From: Phallusia mammillata
Taxonomy: Eukaryota > Chordata > Ascidiacea > Phlebobranchia > Ascidiidae
Length of the DNA stretch: 64,000 bases
Direction of reading: 5' to 3'
Assembly (NCBI GenBank): GCA_003260075.1
Contig: QLIY01000333.1
Location: forward strand, 7,400 to 71,399
Shown: positions 45,303-56,300 of the stretch, piece after piece
Position numbering within the stretch: the first letter of the stretch is position 1
Layout of the letters: each line of letters begins with the position of its first letter
Program-made: the position numbers and the translations under genes
The notes under the pieces: generated by a model
What the model saw: only the letters and a program-made list of their open reading frames with translations
Told to the model about the DNA's origin: nothing
The model's database searches: none

Positions 45303-46630
45303 ATGGCCAAAAAATGCAAATACGTTAAAAGCGCCGAAGAACGAGACGGTAAGAAAGCTAGATTGCCTTATTGCTGCTAATTTCAATTCTTTGATCTGTA
45401 GACTATTGTTTTTTGGCGAGTTTTTGCAAAAAAAATCTAGTGTTCATTTAACAAATTTATCAACTGTTACCAGTAAAGCCAATCAAAGTTAACAACTGTT
45501 TATTGCAAAATCTGTTGTGTCAACAGTTTTTGAGAACATTTGCAATGAATTCACTTTTTTATTCTATCAGTTTGAACATGTATTCAAAATGCAATCTAAG
45601 AGCACCAAACCTTCAAAAGGACTTTAAAAATGTTTTAGCAAAAACTTTAGCATTTCTAGGTGTGGTTTAGCAAACTAGTTTTGCTTTGCGACAGTTTGTT
45701 ACAGTTACAGTATCCAACGTTTCAGAGGTGTTACTGAGGCACATGATGAGACTGATAGCAAGGAATTGCCCCGACTCTGAAATACAACGTCTTGCAACGA
45801 AGTTAAAAGTTCCCTTCGGTGAAGTGCAAGACATTTTCCTTGATGACAATTTCACCAGAAAACAACAGATTATGCAACTCTTTACCGTCTGGAGAGAAAT
45901 GTAAAAGCTATTTTACGAGTTGTAACAGTAAATGTCAAACATATAACACAGGTTGGCGAAGAGCAAAGTGGTGTAGTTAGAAGGGCAATGTGGTGTAGTT
46001 AGGAGGGTGTTATGTTTAGGCCTATGTTATTTTGAGGCCCCCCCCCCTAGAAGGGCAATGTGGTGTAGTTAGGAGGGTGTTATGTTTAGGCCTATATTAT
46101 TTTGAGTTCATAAATATGCCGGGAATTTGTCCAGTCTGGTCATAGTTTAAAGTTTGTGGTAAGCGGTTTAAATCTTAAAAATACTTACTGCTGTTATACC
46201 TCCCTTATTTTTGAGACTTTTCCTAATTTTGATTGACAACCTCGTAGGAAATAACGATTGTCCTCATTTCGAGCAATGTTTTTTATTTCATGTATTGCGT
46301 CGCCAACTCTTTAATAATCGTTGCAAACAAGTATATATTTTTAAAAATCGTAAATTCTGTCCAAATGTTCGTATTTTTAGCTTTAACAAAACATGTCGTT
46401 TGAAAGAATTGCAATTTCTCAGTTCTGTTTTTGAAATACCTAACAAAGTTGTCATTTTTATTACTCAATGTTTCTAATAACGCCAATTAATTCATTTCTA
46501 CAGAAATGAAAGAATAACAGCGATCGAAGCCCAGGACAAACTGATGCACGTAATAGACTTGGTGGATTTACGTAAAGTTCTTCACAAGATAAGAGCCATG
46601 AGAATTTATGCGAAAGCTCCCAAGCTTTAA
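45303..46630 (+). CDS. Small death-domain (death-fold) protein, 120 aa
   Basis: Exons 45303-45348, 45711-45900, 46504-46630 (phases 1, 2; all GT-AG) give 120 aa starting MAKKCKYVKSAEERD. The body reads as a six-helix death fold: LLRHMMRLIARN, then SEIQRLATKLKVPFGEVQDI, KQQIMQLFTVWRE with the signature Trp, then a C-terminal helix VDLRKVLHKIRAMRIY. Known death domains relay apoptosis or innate immune signals by homotypic contacts, as in FADD- or MyD88-like adaptors. No partner domain is present, so it would be a death-domain-only adaptor or decoy. Assignment is by pattern only; it could be another helical bundle. An alternative acceptor six bases upstream exists for exon 2. Poly(A) signal at 46662. 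Confidence 0.7.
45975..46106 (+). repeat. Direct repeat, about 60-bp copies, with C10 at 46038-46047
   Basis: AGAAGGGCAATGTGGTGTAG starts each copy. In the second intron of the death-domain gene; exons are not affected. Confidence 0.75.
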
Positions 46631-46661
46631 ATCCTCATTGTACCCAAAAATGTTGCAAACA

Positions 46662-46667
46662 AATAAA
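46662..46667 (+). terminator. Poly(A) signal of the death-domain gene
   Basis: AATAAA 32 bases after the stop codon. Another AATAAA follows at 46682. Confidence 0.6.
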
Positions 46668-46678
46668 AATTACTGCTT

Positions 46679-46960
46679 TTGAATAAAATTGCAATATAGG
46701 TAAGCTGCAGACAGTGCATACTGTTTTGAGCTCTGAGGTGTCATCTAGTGCAGCTGATGACAGGACATTATTGACCGCGTAAAGGCTAGTGTAGCCACAT
46801 TACCGCACTAGAGTTCCCCCCCCCCTGAATAAAATTGCAATATAGGTAAGCTGCAGACAGTGCATACTGTTTTAAGCTATAAGGTGTCATCTAGTGCAGC
46901 TGATGACAGGACATTATTGACCGCATATAGGCTAGTGTAGCCACATTACGGCACTACAGT
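46679..46960 (+). repeat. Direct repeat, about 137-bp copies, with C10 at 46816-46825
   Basis: Both copies start GAATAAAATTGCAATATAGG, directly after the death-domain gene 3' end, and carry the GCAGCTGATGA repeat family also seen at 41400-41580 in reverse. Confidence 0.75.
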
Positions 46961-47320
46961 ATGTTGGGATCACGAATGGTCAAGTACATGCTTTTTGTAA
47001 TTGGATTATTCACATGCGAAAACACAACTATCGTCGTCTTGAACATTGAGCCATCGAAGTAAAATGACACATTTACTTTTCCATATTTTTCGAGTGAACT
47101 GTATGTGTAGCTACGTTTTTGTGAAAGCAAATTAATGCAACACAAATGGCATTCAGGGTACAGCCGGACGCAAGTTTAGACGCAGAAATGATATTTTTTT
47201 CAGGCAAAATGACTGAAATATTGATTTCAGCTGTTTGAAAATTTGACCCACCAGACAAATTAAAAACTTTGGAAAAATCGATCCCACCACACACTACATG
47301 CAAATGTACACACAAAAGCA

Positions 47321-47326
47321 TTTATT
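47321..47326 (-). terminator. Poly(A) signal overlapping the stop codon
   Basis: On the minus strand the reading frame ends CAA-TAA-ATG, so AATAAA overlaps the TAA stop at 47324-47322. If used, the 3' UTR would be only some 15-25 bases. Another signal further downstream cannot be excluded. Confidence 0.4.
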
Positions 47327-50300
47327 GATTGACACTTGAACGACGCAAATCAGACTCATTAAAGCGCGATTTGCGCTGACGTAATGGCTCCTCAATTTGT
47401 TGGTTGAGGTCCTGCAATGAGATCTGCTTACTGGAGGCAAGAGTCTTTCCAATTCCGTACAAGCTCTTTGCTTTCATCACATCTTGTTTGAACCGGGCAC
47501 TCTTAGACTCTGACACAAACCTAATAGGGGACCGTTGACTACAACATGGTCCCGTTTTCGGTCTTTCAGATATGCAACTTTTTGGACGACTTTTTTGGCC
47601 ACCCCCCCCCCATAGGGGACCGTTGACTACAACATGGTCCCGTTTTCGGTCTTTCAGATTTGCAACTCTTTGGACGACTATTTTGGCCGACAGATTTTGG
47701 GCGCGTCATCGAAAGGCTGACGTCACTGCTCCCTGATGACGTATCGCTTGGGCTGACGCGGTTCTTGCACATGTTGATCAACTCGCGTGAACTATAGGAT
47801 GGTATTTCGTCCATGTTTGGATTGAGACCAAGGAATGCTAATGTTTTGCGACGCTGGCGTATATGCCTCTTGTCAAAATTGGCTGGTGTTGTAGCATCTG
47901 CGTAATGTACAACAAATACATTATATTGTATTTCGGTGGCATTTTAAATCTCGGTTAATCCGGACCCGTTTGGACCAAAAAAATTGTTAGTCCTACTACA
48001 TTACAAATCATTTGTCCGAATTAGGCTAAGATCAAGATGAACCGAATCCCGTTTGACAGAGGTTTACTGTAGTTTAAAAACTAACATTTACCTATATTTG
48101 GTTCGTCACATTGATAACACTATCTTACAGTTAAGCCTTGAAATTTAATTTCCCAAGAAAACACAGAAATTCATGTAGGAAGTAAAACTAACTAGTTCTA
48201 TTTTTGATACAAATCTGTCTGCTATTTCTCCCTCTATGTATCAGCAAGATTCGAACCCTCGACCTTTGGTACATTACCTGGCGTGACAGAAGACCTCCTC
48301 ATGAGCTGCTGCAAATTCTTTTGTGCCATCTTTAAATCCTGTCGAATGTCCATCTCCAAAGTCCTCGGTACGTCACAATAAGCTTTATTGATCATTTGTG
48401 ACGAACTTCGTCGCCGTAACAATGAGAGAGTATTACGTCTTCTGCTGGAACTTACCACAGATTCGTCACTAGGCGGAAGAAACGTATTGTTTTAATAGAA
48501 TACGGACTGTAGAAAATGCTAATCGTTTAAATCCACGTTTGTGGCGTATTTTAAGCAGAATTTGAAGCGGGTTTGAAACTAGGGCAGTGCTTTTCAACCG
48601 AGTGTATTGCACACCCCAGGGTGTACCATAGTTTTCAAAGGGTGTACCACTTTGATAGGGTTTACTTGGGTGTACCCCCCCCCCATACCTATGACCAGGT
48701 ATCACAATAGGCAGGTTTCAGTTTTAGAACAGGCTGGCTGGAGTGTACAACTCATGACACAACATGCATCTCAAGTGTAGGTTGATTTTAAGTTACAAAA
48801 CTGTATTTGTGACGTCATAATTTAATATTTCACTAATCGTTGTTAATGGTAGTTCTTTTTGAAGTAGAAAGTGAATTATAGATTATGGCTTGTTGGTATT
48901 GTGTTCATCATTATTTCAGTTAGGACCACAGATTCAGTGTGTTATAGAGTTGAATAAATTTTTCACTGGGGTGTAAAAATTTAACGTTAAAGGGTGTACA
49001 GTTTCAAAAAAGGTTGACAAGCACTGAACTAGCGTCCCGAACACGAAAGTACGAACCCGAAGCAAAAAAAAATGTTGAAATAAAGCATTCATGAATTAGG
49101 TCAGAAAGTTGAATTAACTAGGGCGAAATCACGACACAAAGCGGCCTTGTGTGAAGTCAAGTGCAAATCGAGTACATTTTACTAAAATTAGGCCCTGAAC
49201 CCGGCCTGAACGCACTGAACTGAGCTACGACACTGAACTAAGTTATGCAATTCTAGTGTTTTAACTTTTGTTGCAGAGTAAGTATAGGCCTTCCATTTCT
49301 ACTATTTCTTTTTATGTGAGAGAAACCATTCTTAAGTTCTGAAAAATGTATAGCAATAATATGATACCAATCAAGCAAACATACGAAAACGAAGCTATAG
49401 CATAACACAAACAGTGCAATTCATCCACCGTTAAAGTTTTGGTCCAGAATTAACTACGCGCCCTACACGAAGCGTTTTTGCAAATAGAATTAAACCGAGC
49501 TTTATCAAATGCTACCAATCAGCCTCAAAAACAAAAATGACCGAGTGGTTAGTACAATCGCCTTGTATTCACAAGGTTGTTGGTTCTAATCCTGTCTCGG
49601 CCACTTGTGTTTCAGTAAGCAAGAAACTTGAGAGGCCAATCCAGTGGTTCCCGACTGCCTAAGTGGCAAAAATAATAAAAAAAAATGTTTCAACGAACAT
49701 GCAATAAATCAAGCAGCTCGACGGCGGACTCATTGTAAGCATAACGCTTTTAGACGTTGCCCGCCCAGCGAGGATAAAAATGAAACAAACAATTACAATT
49801 TTACCGTGACCATAGCTTGCAGTCGGTCTCTTGCGCTGTGCTACATTTCGTCTTTACTGAGCCACAGCAGTTGGTCGAAAAACGCCTTGTAAAAAATTTT
49901 GGGCTGAAATCAGCGTTTTCGCCAACTTTTGGTAGAATCTGAACGTCGCACAACGTCACCGGGTGGTCAGTGTTATGTTCGTCACTGTCGTCACTTTCGG
50001 CGCTAGGGAGCTCTTGACTTTGTGCGCTGATATGGCGGGGTTCAGCGTCACTGCTTGAAGTGGTATTTGTGTGTTCTAAAAAAACACGTTATTCCTCACA
50101 AGAAAATGACTGATCGGCAATGCATATCAAAGAGCAGAGGTAACATTATAACACACATGAAACTAGTTTGGCTTTCTGGGGCAACTAAGTTTTCAAACAG
50201 ACAGAGAAAATGGTTAATTTTAGTATTTTTTAATTTTGTTTTTAGTGCAAAACCTACCCAACCCTAAAAGTACTGACTATCTTTATACATAAAAATTCAT

Positions 50301-51667
50301 TTTAAAATATGAAAGTTGTATATTAGTACCTTGACCATGTAAAACAACAATGAACATGCTTTTATTCTACACTTTTAAATAGCAGTATGCAAATTGTGTT
50401 TACAACTTGAAAGGCAGCCACAAAACTTAAACAACAAACAAGCAAGTCATTGTGTTTGAGAATAACATTAATGATAATAATTTGGCATAGGTTGCTTTTG
50501 ACAAACAAAACACCAAAGATTATGTGAGCCCAAAACAACGTTCTGGTATGCAGTATTAGAAACTGAATCATTCGGAGAAACATATTAAGGTATATATTAA
50601 AAAAAATTATGCAAACCTGTCCAAGCAGTTGAAACTCTAGATACAGGAGGTTTGTTTACAAGCATAATTGACCTTGAGTTCACCGACATTGCATGGCTTA
50701 ACTCTAAAAAAGAAAAACACTCTTTTTGCAACCAATTGACCAGTTATATATGGTTGTACACAGTGGTGGGATTCAGTCGGTTCGCACCAGTTCTATAGAA
50801 CCGTCTCACGAAATTTAAGAGATCAGCGAACCGGTTAGCATTACTGGACTTTTTTTTAACAAAACCCGCTGAAAAAGACTTTTGTGATAGAACCAGCTGA
50901 TAAAAAATTTGAATCCCCCCCCCCCCACCGGTTAGCATTACTGGTTACTGTCAATGAACTTTTTGTAACAGAACAGGCTGTAAAAGATGACTTTTGTGAT
51001 AGAACTGCTGACAAAAAATTTGAATCCCAGCACCACTGGTTGTACATCGTTAAGTCCTATCGAGCTACGCAGCTTTTCAGTCCTGAAATTATCCGGTCTG
51101 CTGTGAAAAGTTTGTCGGCCCCTAATTTTAGGCAAAATCTGAACGTACAGAACATGTTTTGGTAGTGTTTATTTTTCGAGAGCTTTTCCGATAAAAACGA
51201 TTTCGGTTAATCGCATGTACCAAGCTTTTCCATGCGATTAATCAGATTATACGATAAACAATATAACTTGATGGCATAGGTTGCTAGATATGTTACTAAA
51301 AGCATTGTAACACCCCTAAGCTCTCACTCATGTTTGTTTTGCGAAGAAAAGAAAACGTTATTCGTTCTGTGCAATTTATTTACTTCGTTTCGGCACAGCT
51401 ATTTTAATTTCGTTCCGAACAGACCGAAATAATTTTTAACCGTGTTTTTCTGTCCTAACAAAAGAATGTTGTTTTAGTGTTTAAGCTCGTAACCGAACAA
51501 CAAACAAATTGTAATTAGGCCAGAGTTGTAAACGGGCCTGAAATTGGAGCCCGAACCCGGCCCGAATCCGAAAGTACAAGTCCGAAACCCGGTCCGAACC
51601 CGAATCGTTTTTGAGAAGCCCGTTCAGGCCCGAAGTTTGATTGACAGGCCTATACATTGAAGCCTCA

Positions 51668-51710
<43 letters not shown>

Positions 51711-53343
51711 ACCCGGTCCGAACCCGAATCGTTTTTGAGAAGCCCGTTTAGGCCCGAAGTTTGATTGACAAGCCTATACATTGAAGCCTCAAAACAGACC
51801 AAGACAACAAACACAATAGACAATTGGTCTTGAACAAGGCGTTTTAGGGATGTTTGACAGTAGTTCAGGTCCAGCAACTAGTTACTTATTTAGTTAAATT
51901 TATTCAAAAACGAAAAAAAAACTGACACAGAGTGTAATCTGTANACAAGGCGTTTTAGGGATGTTTGACAGTAGTTCAGGTCCAGCAACTAGTTACTTAT
52001 TTAGTTAAATTTATTCAAAAACGAAAAAAAAACTGACACAGAGTGTAAAGTCGGGCCCGAATCAGGCCCGCTTTTTTTTCAAAAAAACTAAGCCCCAACC
52101 CGGCCCGAAACGCCCGATCCGACTTACAGCTCTGAATTAGGCCATAAATTATGTATTTCGTTACGACATGAAACACTGATTGAACACACCACTACCTTGT
52201 ACTGTGTCCTGTTCACCGTCGAACTCTTTGCGTTCCTCATCAGGAGTAAGAGTGTCTTGCTCCTTGGCTAACTCCTCATCCGGTATCGTCCTGAGTGACG
52301 AAGATTGCGAAAGAGCACTGTTGCTCGGAGGGATTGGACTCACAGACGATGATCGTTTTAGATCCACTTCCAATGTGCCTGTGATAGGTAAGGTAATCTG
52401 TTTGAATGGAAATTAGAAAAAATATTGGAGCATATTTTAACAAGCTACTGTCGACTGCCTCATTTTCTTGTACTGTCAACTGCCTCATTTCCATTTCTTG
52501 CCCCCCCCCCTGATCGTTTTAGATCCACTTCCAATGTGCCTGTGATAGGTAAGGTAATTTGTTTATTTGGAAATCAGAAAAAAATATTGGAACATCTGTC
52601 AACAAGCAGGAGCTACACTGTCGACTGATTCATTTCTTGCACTGTCGACTGCCTCATTTTCCTTTCTCACTCACTCACTCACTCACTCACTCACTCACTC
52701 ACTCACTCACTCACTTTGACTTACCGTGCTTCTTAATGGCGATCACAGCAAATCCAACTTCTCTAAAAACTGCCACAACTTGATTGCGACATTTTTGCAA
52801 TACTAAGTCAAATTCAACGCTTGATTTCTTGCTTTCAACTAACAACTGCTTTTTTCGCTGGATGTGCCAGAAACACTTCTGTAATCCCGCTAAAAACAGT
52901 GCATTCATGTAAACAAGGGTGATACAAAGCTGCTAAACAATCGACTTTTCCCCCCCCCCCTCACTCACTCACTCACTCACTCACTTTGACTTACCGTGCT
53001 TCTTAATTGCGATCACGGCAAATCCAACTTCTCTAAACACTGCCACAACTTGATTGCGACATTTTTGCAATGCTAAGTCAAATTCAACGCTTGATTTCTT
53101 GCTTTCAACTAAAAACTGCTTTTTTCGCTGGATGTGCCAGAAACATTTCTGCAATCCCTCTAAAAACAGTGCATTCATGTAAACAAGGGTGTAAAGCTGA
53201 GGTATAAAGTTTCTCATAGGTTACTAAACCGTAAAATTGTGAATGTACCTGATTCCGGGGTGTTTTGATATTCAATGACATCTTTTCCAAGCTTGTCAAG
53301 AACAAATTGATAACTGCAATCATGTTTTAGATTAAAGAACACA

Positions 53344-53388
<45 letters not shown>

Positions 53389-56300
53389 TTGTCCCAAAAT
53401 ATTTTTTGTGGTAACTAATTTTGGTAACTGTTTTATGAATATTATTTTCTTTTAAAAACGTGAAATTTAACTGTTTGGCAATAGAAATTACAATCAGAAA
53501 ACATTGCAAACATATTACTTTGCATTAGTGTTGATAAGGGTTGGAGTGTATTAGATTTTTACCTAAATGCAAAAACAAACATTTGTCAGTGGGATTCGAA
53601 CGCATGACTCTAATTTATCGAGCATTGCGCAGTATGTTTGCCCCCCCCCCATGTGGTAACTAATTTTGAAAACTGTTTTATGAATATTATTTTATTTTAA
53701 AAGCGTAAAATTTAGTTGTTTGGCAATAGAAATTACAATCAGAAAACATTGCGAACATATTACTTTGCATTATATGTTGATAAAGGTTGGAATATATTAG
53801 ATTTTTACCTAAATGCAAAAACAAACATTTGTCAGTGGGATTTGAACCCATGACTCGAATTTATCGAGCATTGCGCAGTATGTTTGCAGTGTTTTTTATA
53901 CCTGTTGTACAGCTCGTAGCGTCGAACAATCGCGACCCAACGCTTTATGACGTAGGCGTTCCATCGCTTTGTCACGTGATTAATTCGACTGAGAAGTCCC
54001 CTGTCTATAAACTTCTTCTTTGATTGAGAGGCCGACTCCTCGACTTGCCTCAAAGTCTTCACATACCTTTCTGTACCTGAAGTGTTTTGTTGCATCTGCT
54101 GCAAAAAGAGTAAAGCTTTGTTTACTGTTTAGGACAAAAATGGAAAAAAGCAGTATTTGCTTGATTACAAATCGGAAGTTATAGGTTTAAGTCTAAATGG
54201 TTTAAAAAACGCCTAAAATTGATTTGAATACAGTAAACCTCGGTTAAACCGGATTCGGTGTATCCGGATCTTCGCCGAATTCGCCCCCCCCCCAAAAGAG
54301 TAAAGCTTTGTTTACTGTAATTTTAGGAAAAAAGGATAATGGCATATGCGACAAAAAAATGAAAAAAAGCAGCATTTGCTTGATTACAGATCGGAAGTTA
54401 TAGGTTTAAGTCTAAATGGTTTAAAAACGCCTAAAATTGATTTAAATCCAGTAAACCTCGGTTAAACCGGATTCGGTTTATCTGGATCTTCGCCGAATTC
54501 CGACAAAACTTGAGGTACAAATAATTTGAAATGTCATTAAACTTTAACTAATTGACATCGGTTAATCCGGATATTAGCCTAATCCAGACATTGTTTTGGT
54601 CCAAACGGGTCCGAATTAACTGAAGTTTACAGTAGAATGATAATTTGTGTTTTTTGCCTTCACTATTGCAAATCTTTACCCCCCCCCCACTGAGAAGTCC
54701 CCTGTCTATAAACTTCTTCTTTGATTGAGAGGCCGATTCCTCGACTTGCCTTAAAGTCTTCACATACCTTTCTGTACCTGAAGTGTTTTGTTGTATCTGC
54801 TGCCCCCCCCCCCCCCCCCCCCCCCAAACGGCGCTGTGTAGAAAATGGTTTAACTTGCATACGATTTCTTAGCGCTGTTTGTTTTTAGAAACTGATGATG
54901 CCTATTACTTAGGTGAAATATTTATATAAACATGAAAAAACGGTGGACGACTTCAATCAAAGTTTTCAGTCTTTCCAGTAAGTTATAATTAGAAAATGCA
55001 AAAAATACATAATGAATCAATTGTGCATATTTTCTCTGAAACCGTACCCCCCCCCCAGTAAGTTATAATTAGAAAATGCAAAAAATACATAATGAATCAA
55101 TTGTCCATATTTTCTCTGAAAGCTTTTGACTCATACCGTTGTACTTACCTTTAGTTTGTGGTGTTGGTCTCGTGCATGCTGAAGCATCACTTCCAACGAA
55201 TCTTTGGTCAGATGTTTTCCATCTGCGGGAACCCCAAACGAATCTTGTCTTTGACTCTGCTTTTTTGTCCCTGTTTCATATTCCTTCAATGTGTAAAGAA
55301 AACCATTTAAAAAAATAAATTCGTAAAAATCCCATCATCTGTAAGTTCTTTTTAATTACGAAACTGATAAAGCCATTTAGACGTAATATAGGGTACTTTC
55401 CAGAAACTGACTGATTTATGTTCTAATTAACGCTTCAACAATTAATATTTTTACTGTTTCATAACTAAAAATATTCGAAAGGGATCGTTAATTTAAACCC
55501 CGCTGTTAATGGTTTTTGATTTATCACTTAAATTTTTGTTTTGTACAAAAATATAGTTTCGACAAAACGTGTATTTTTAAGTTAAAATTTGGGCTAACTT
55601 TTTTGGTCCTAAAAACTCGAATGCTTTTATTGTAATTTATTAATGTAATGTACCTAATTAAAACACTTAAAATCGTTTTGTATTCAGTTTTCTTTAAAGT
55701 TACATAAATAAGTAAAAATTATTGTACTTTTAACTTTGCCGAAGTTTTGTTTTTCATTTTCAACGCCTCAGAAAGTTGGCACAAAATTTCGAAGTTTTCT
55801 TTCGCTGTCTTTTGTTGCTGAAGTCGAACCTGAACGCAAAATAATTTTCCAAGTCATACAGTAAAAATAAAGCAGCTGCTTTTAGGTTTCTATAGCATAC
55901 GTTGTGGTACTGTACTTTTAGCTAAAATAAAAGTGAAGGAATTATTTGAGTTGCCGGAACAAAAATATTTAAGCGACCAGATTATTAAAAAAATAACAGG
56001 CCAATACTTGAAGCCTTAAAAAAGACCAAGACAACAAACACAATAGACAATTGGTCTCGAACAAGGCGTTTTAGGGGTGTTTGACATTAGGTCAGGTCCA
56101 GCAACTAGCTATTTTTTTTTTTAAATGACACAAAGTGTAATGTCAGTCCCGAATCAAGCCCGCTATAAAAAAACAAGCCCGAACCCAGCAGGACTTACAA
56201 CTCTGGTGCAGTAGTTATTTCGGGCTTGGTCACTGCATTAGTGTAATTGTGTCGTTATATTTTCTTCCACCAAGTAAAATAAACTCAATTCAACACTGTA

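Noticed and set aside
49546..49612. A functional tRNA gene
   Set aside because: A- and B-box-like words are present, but the anticodon arm does not form a 5-bp stem with a 7-base loop; treated as a SINE remnant.
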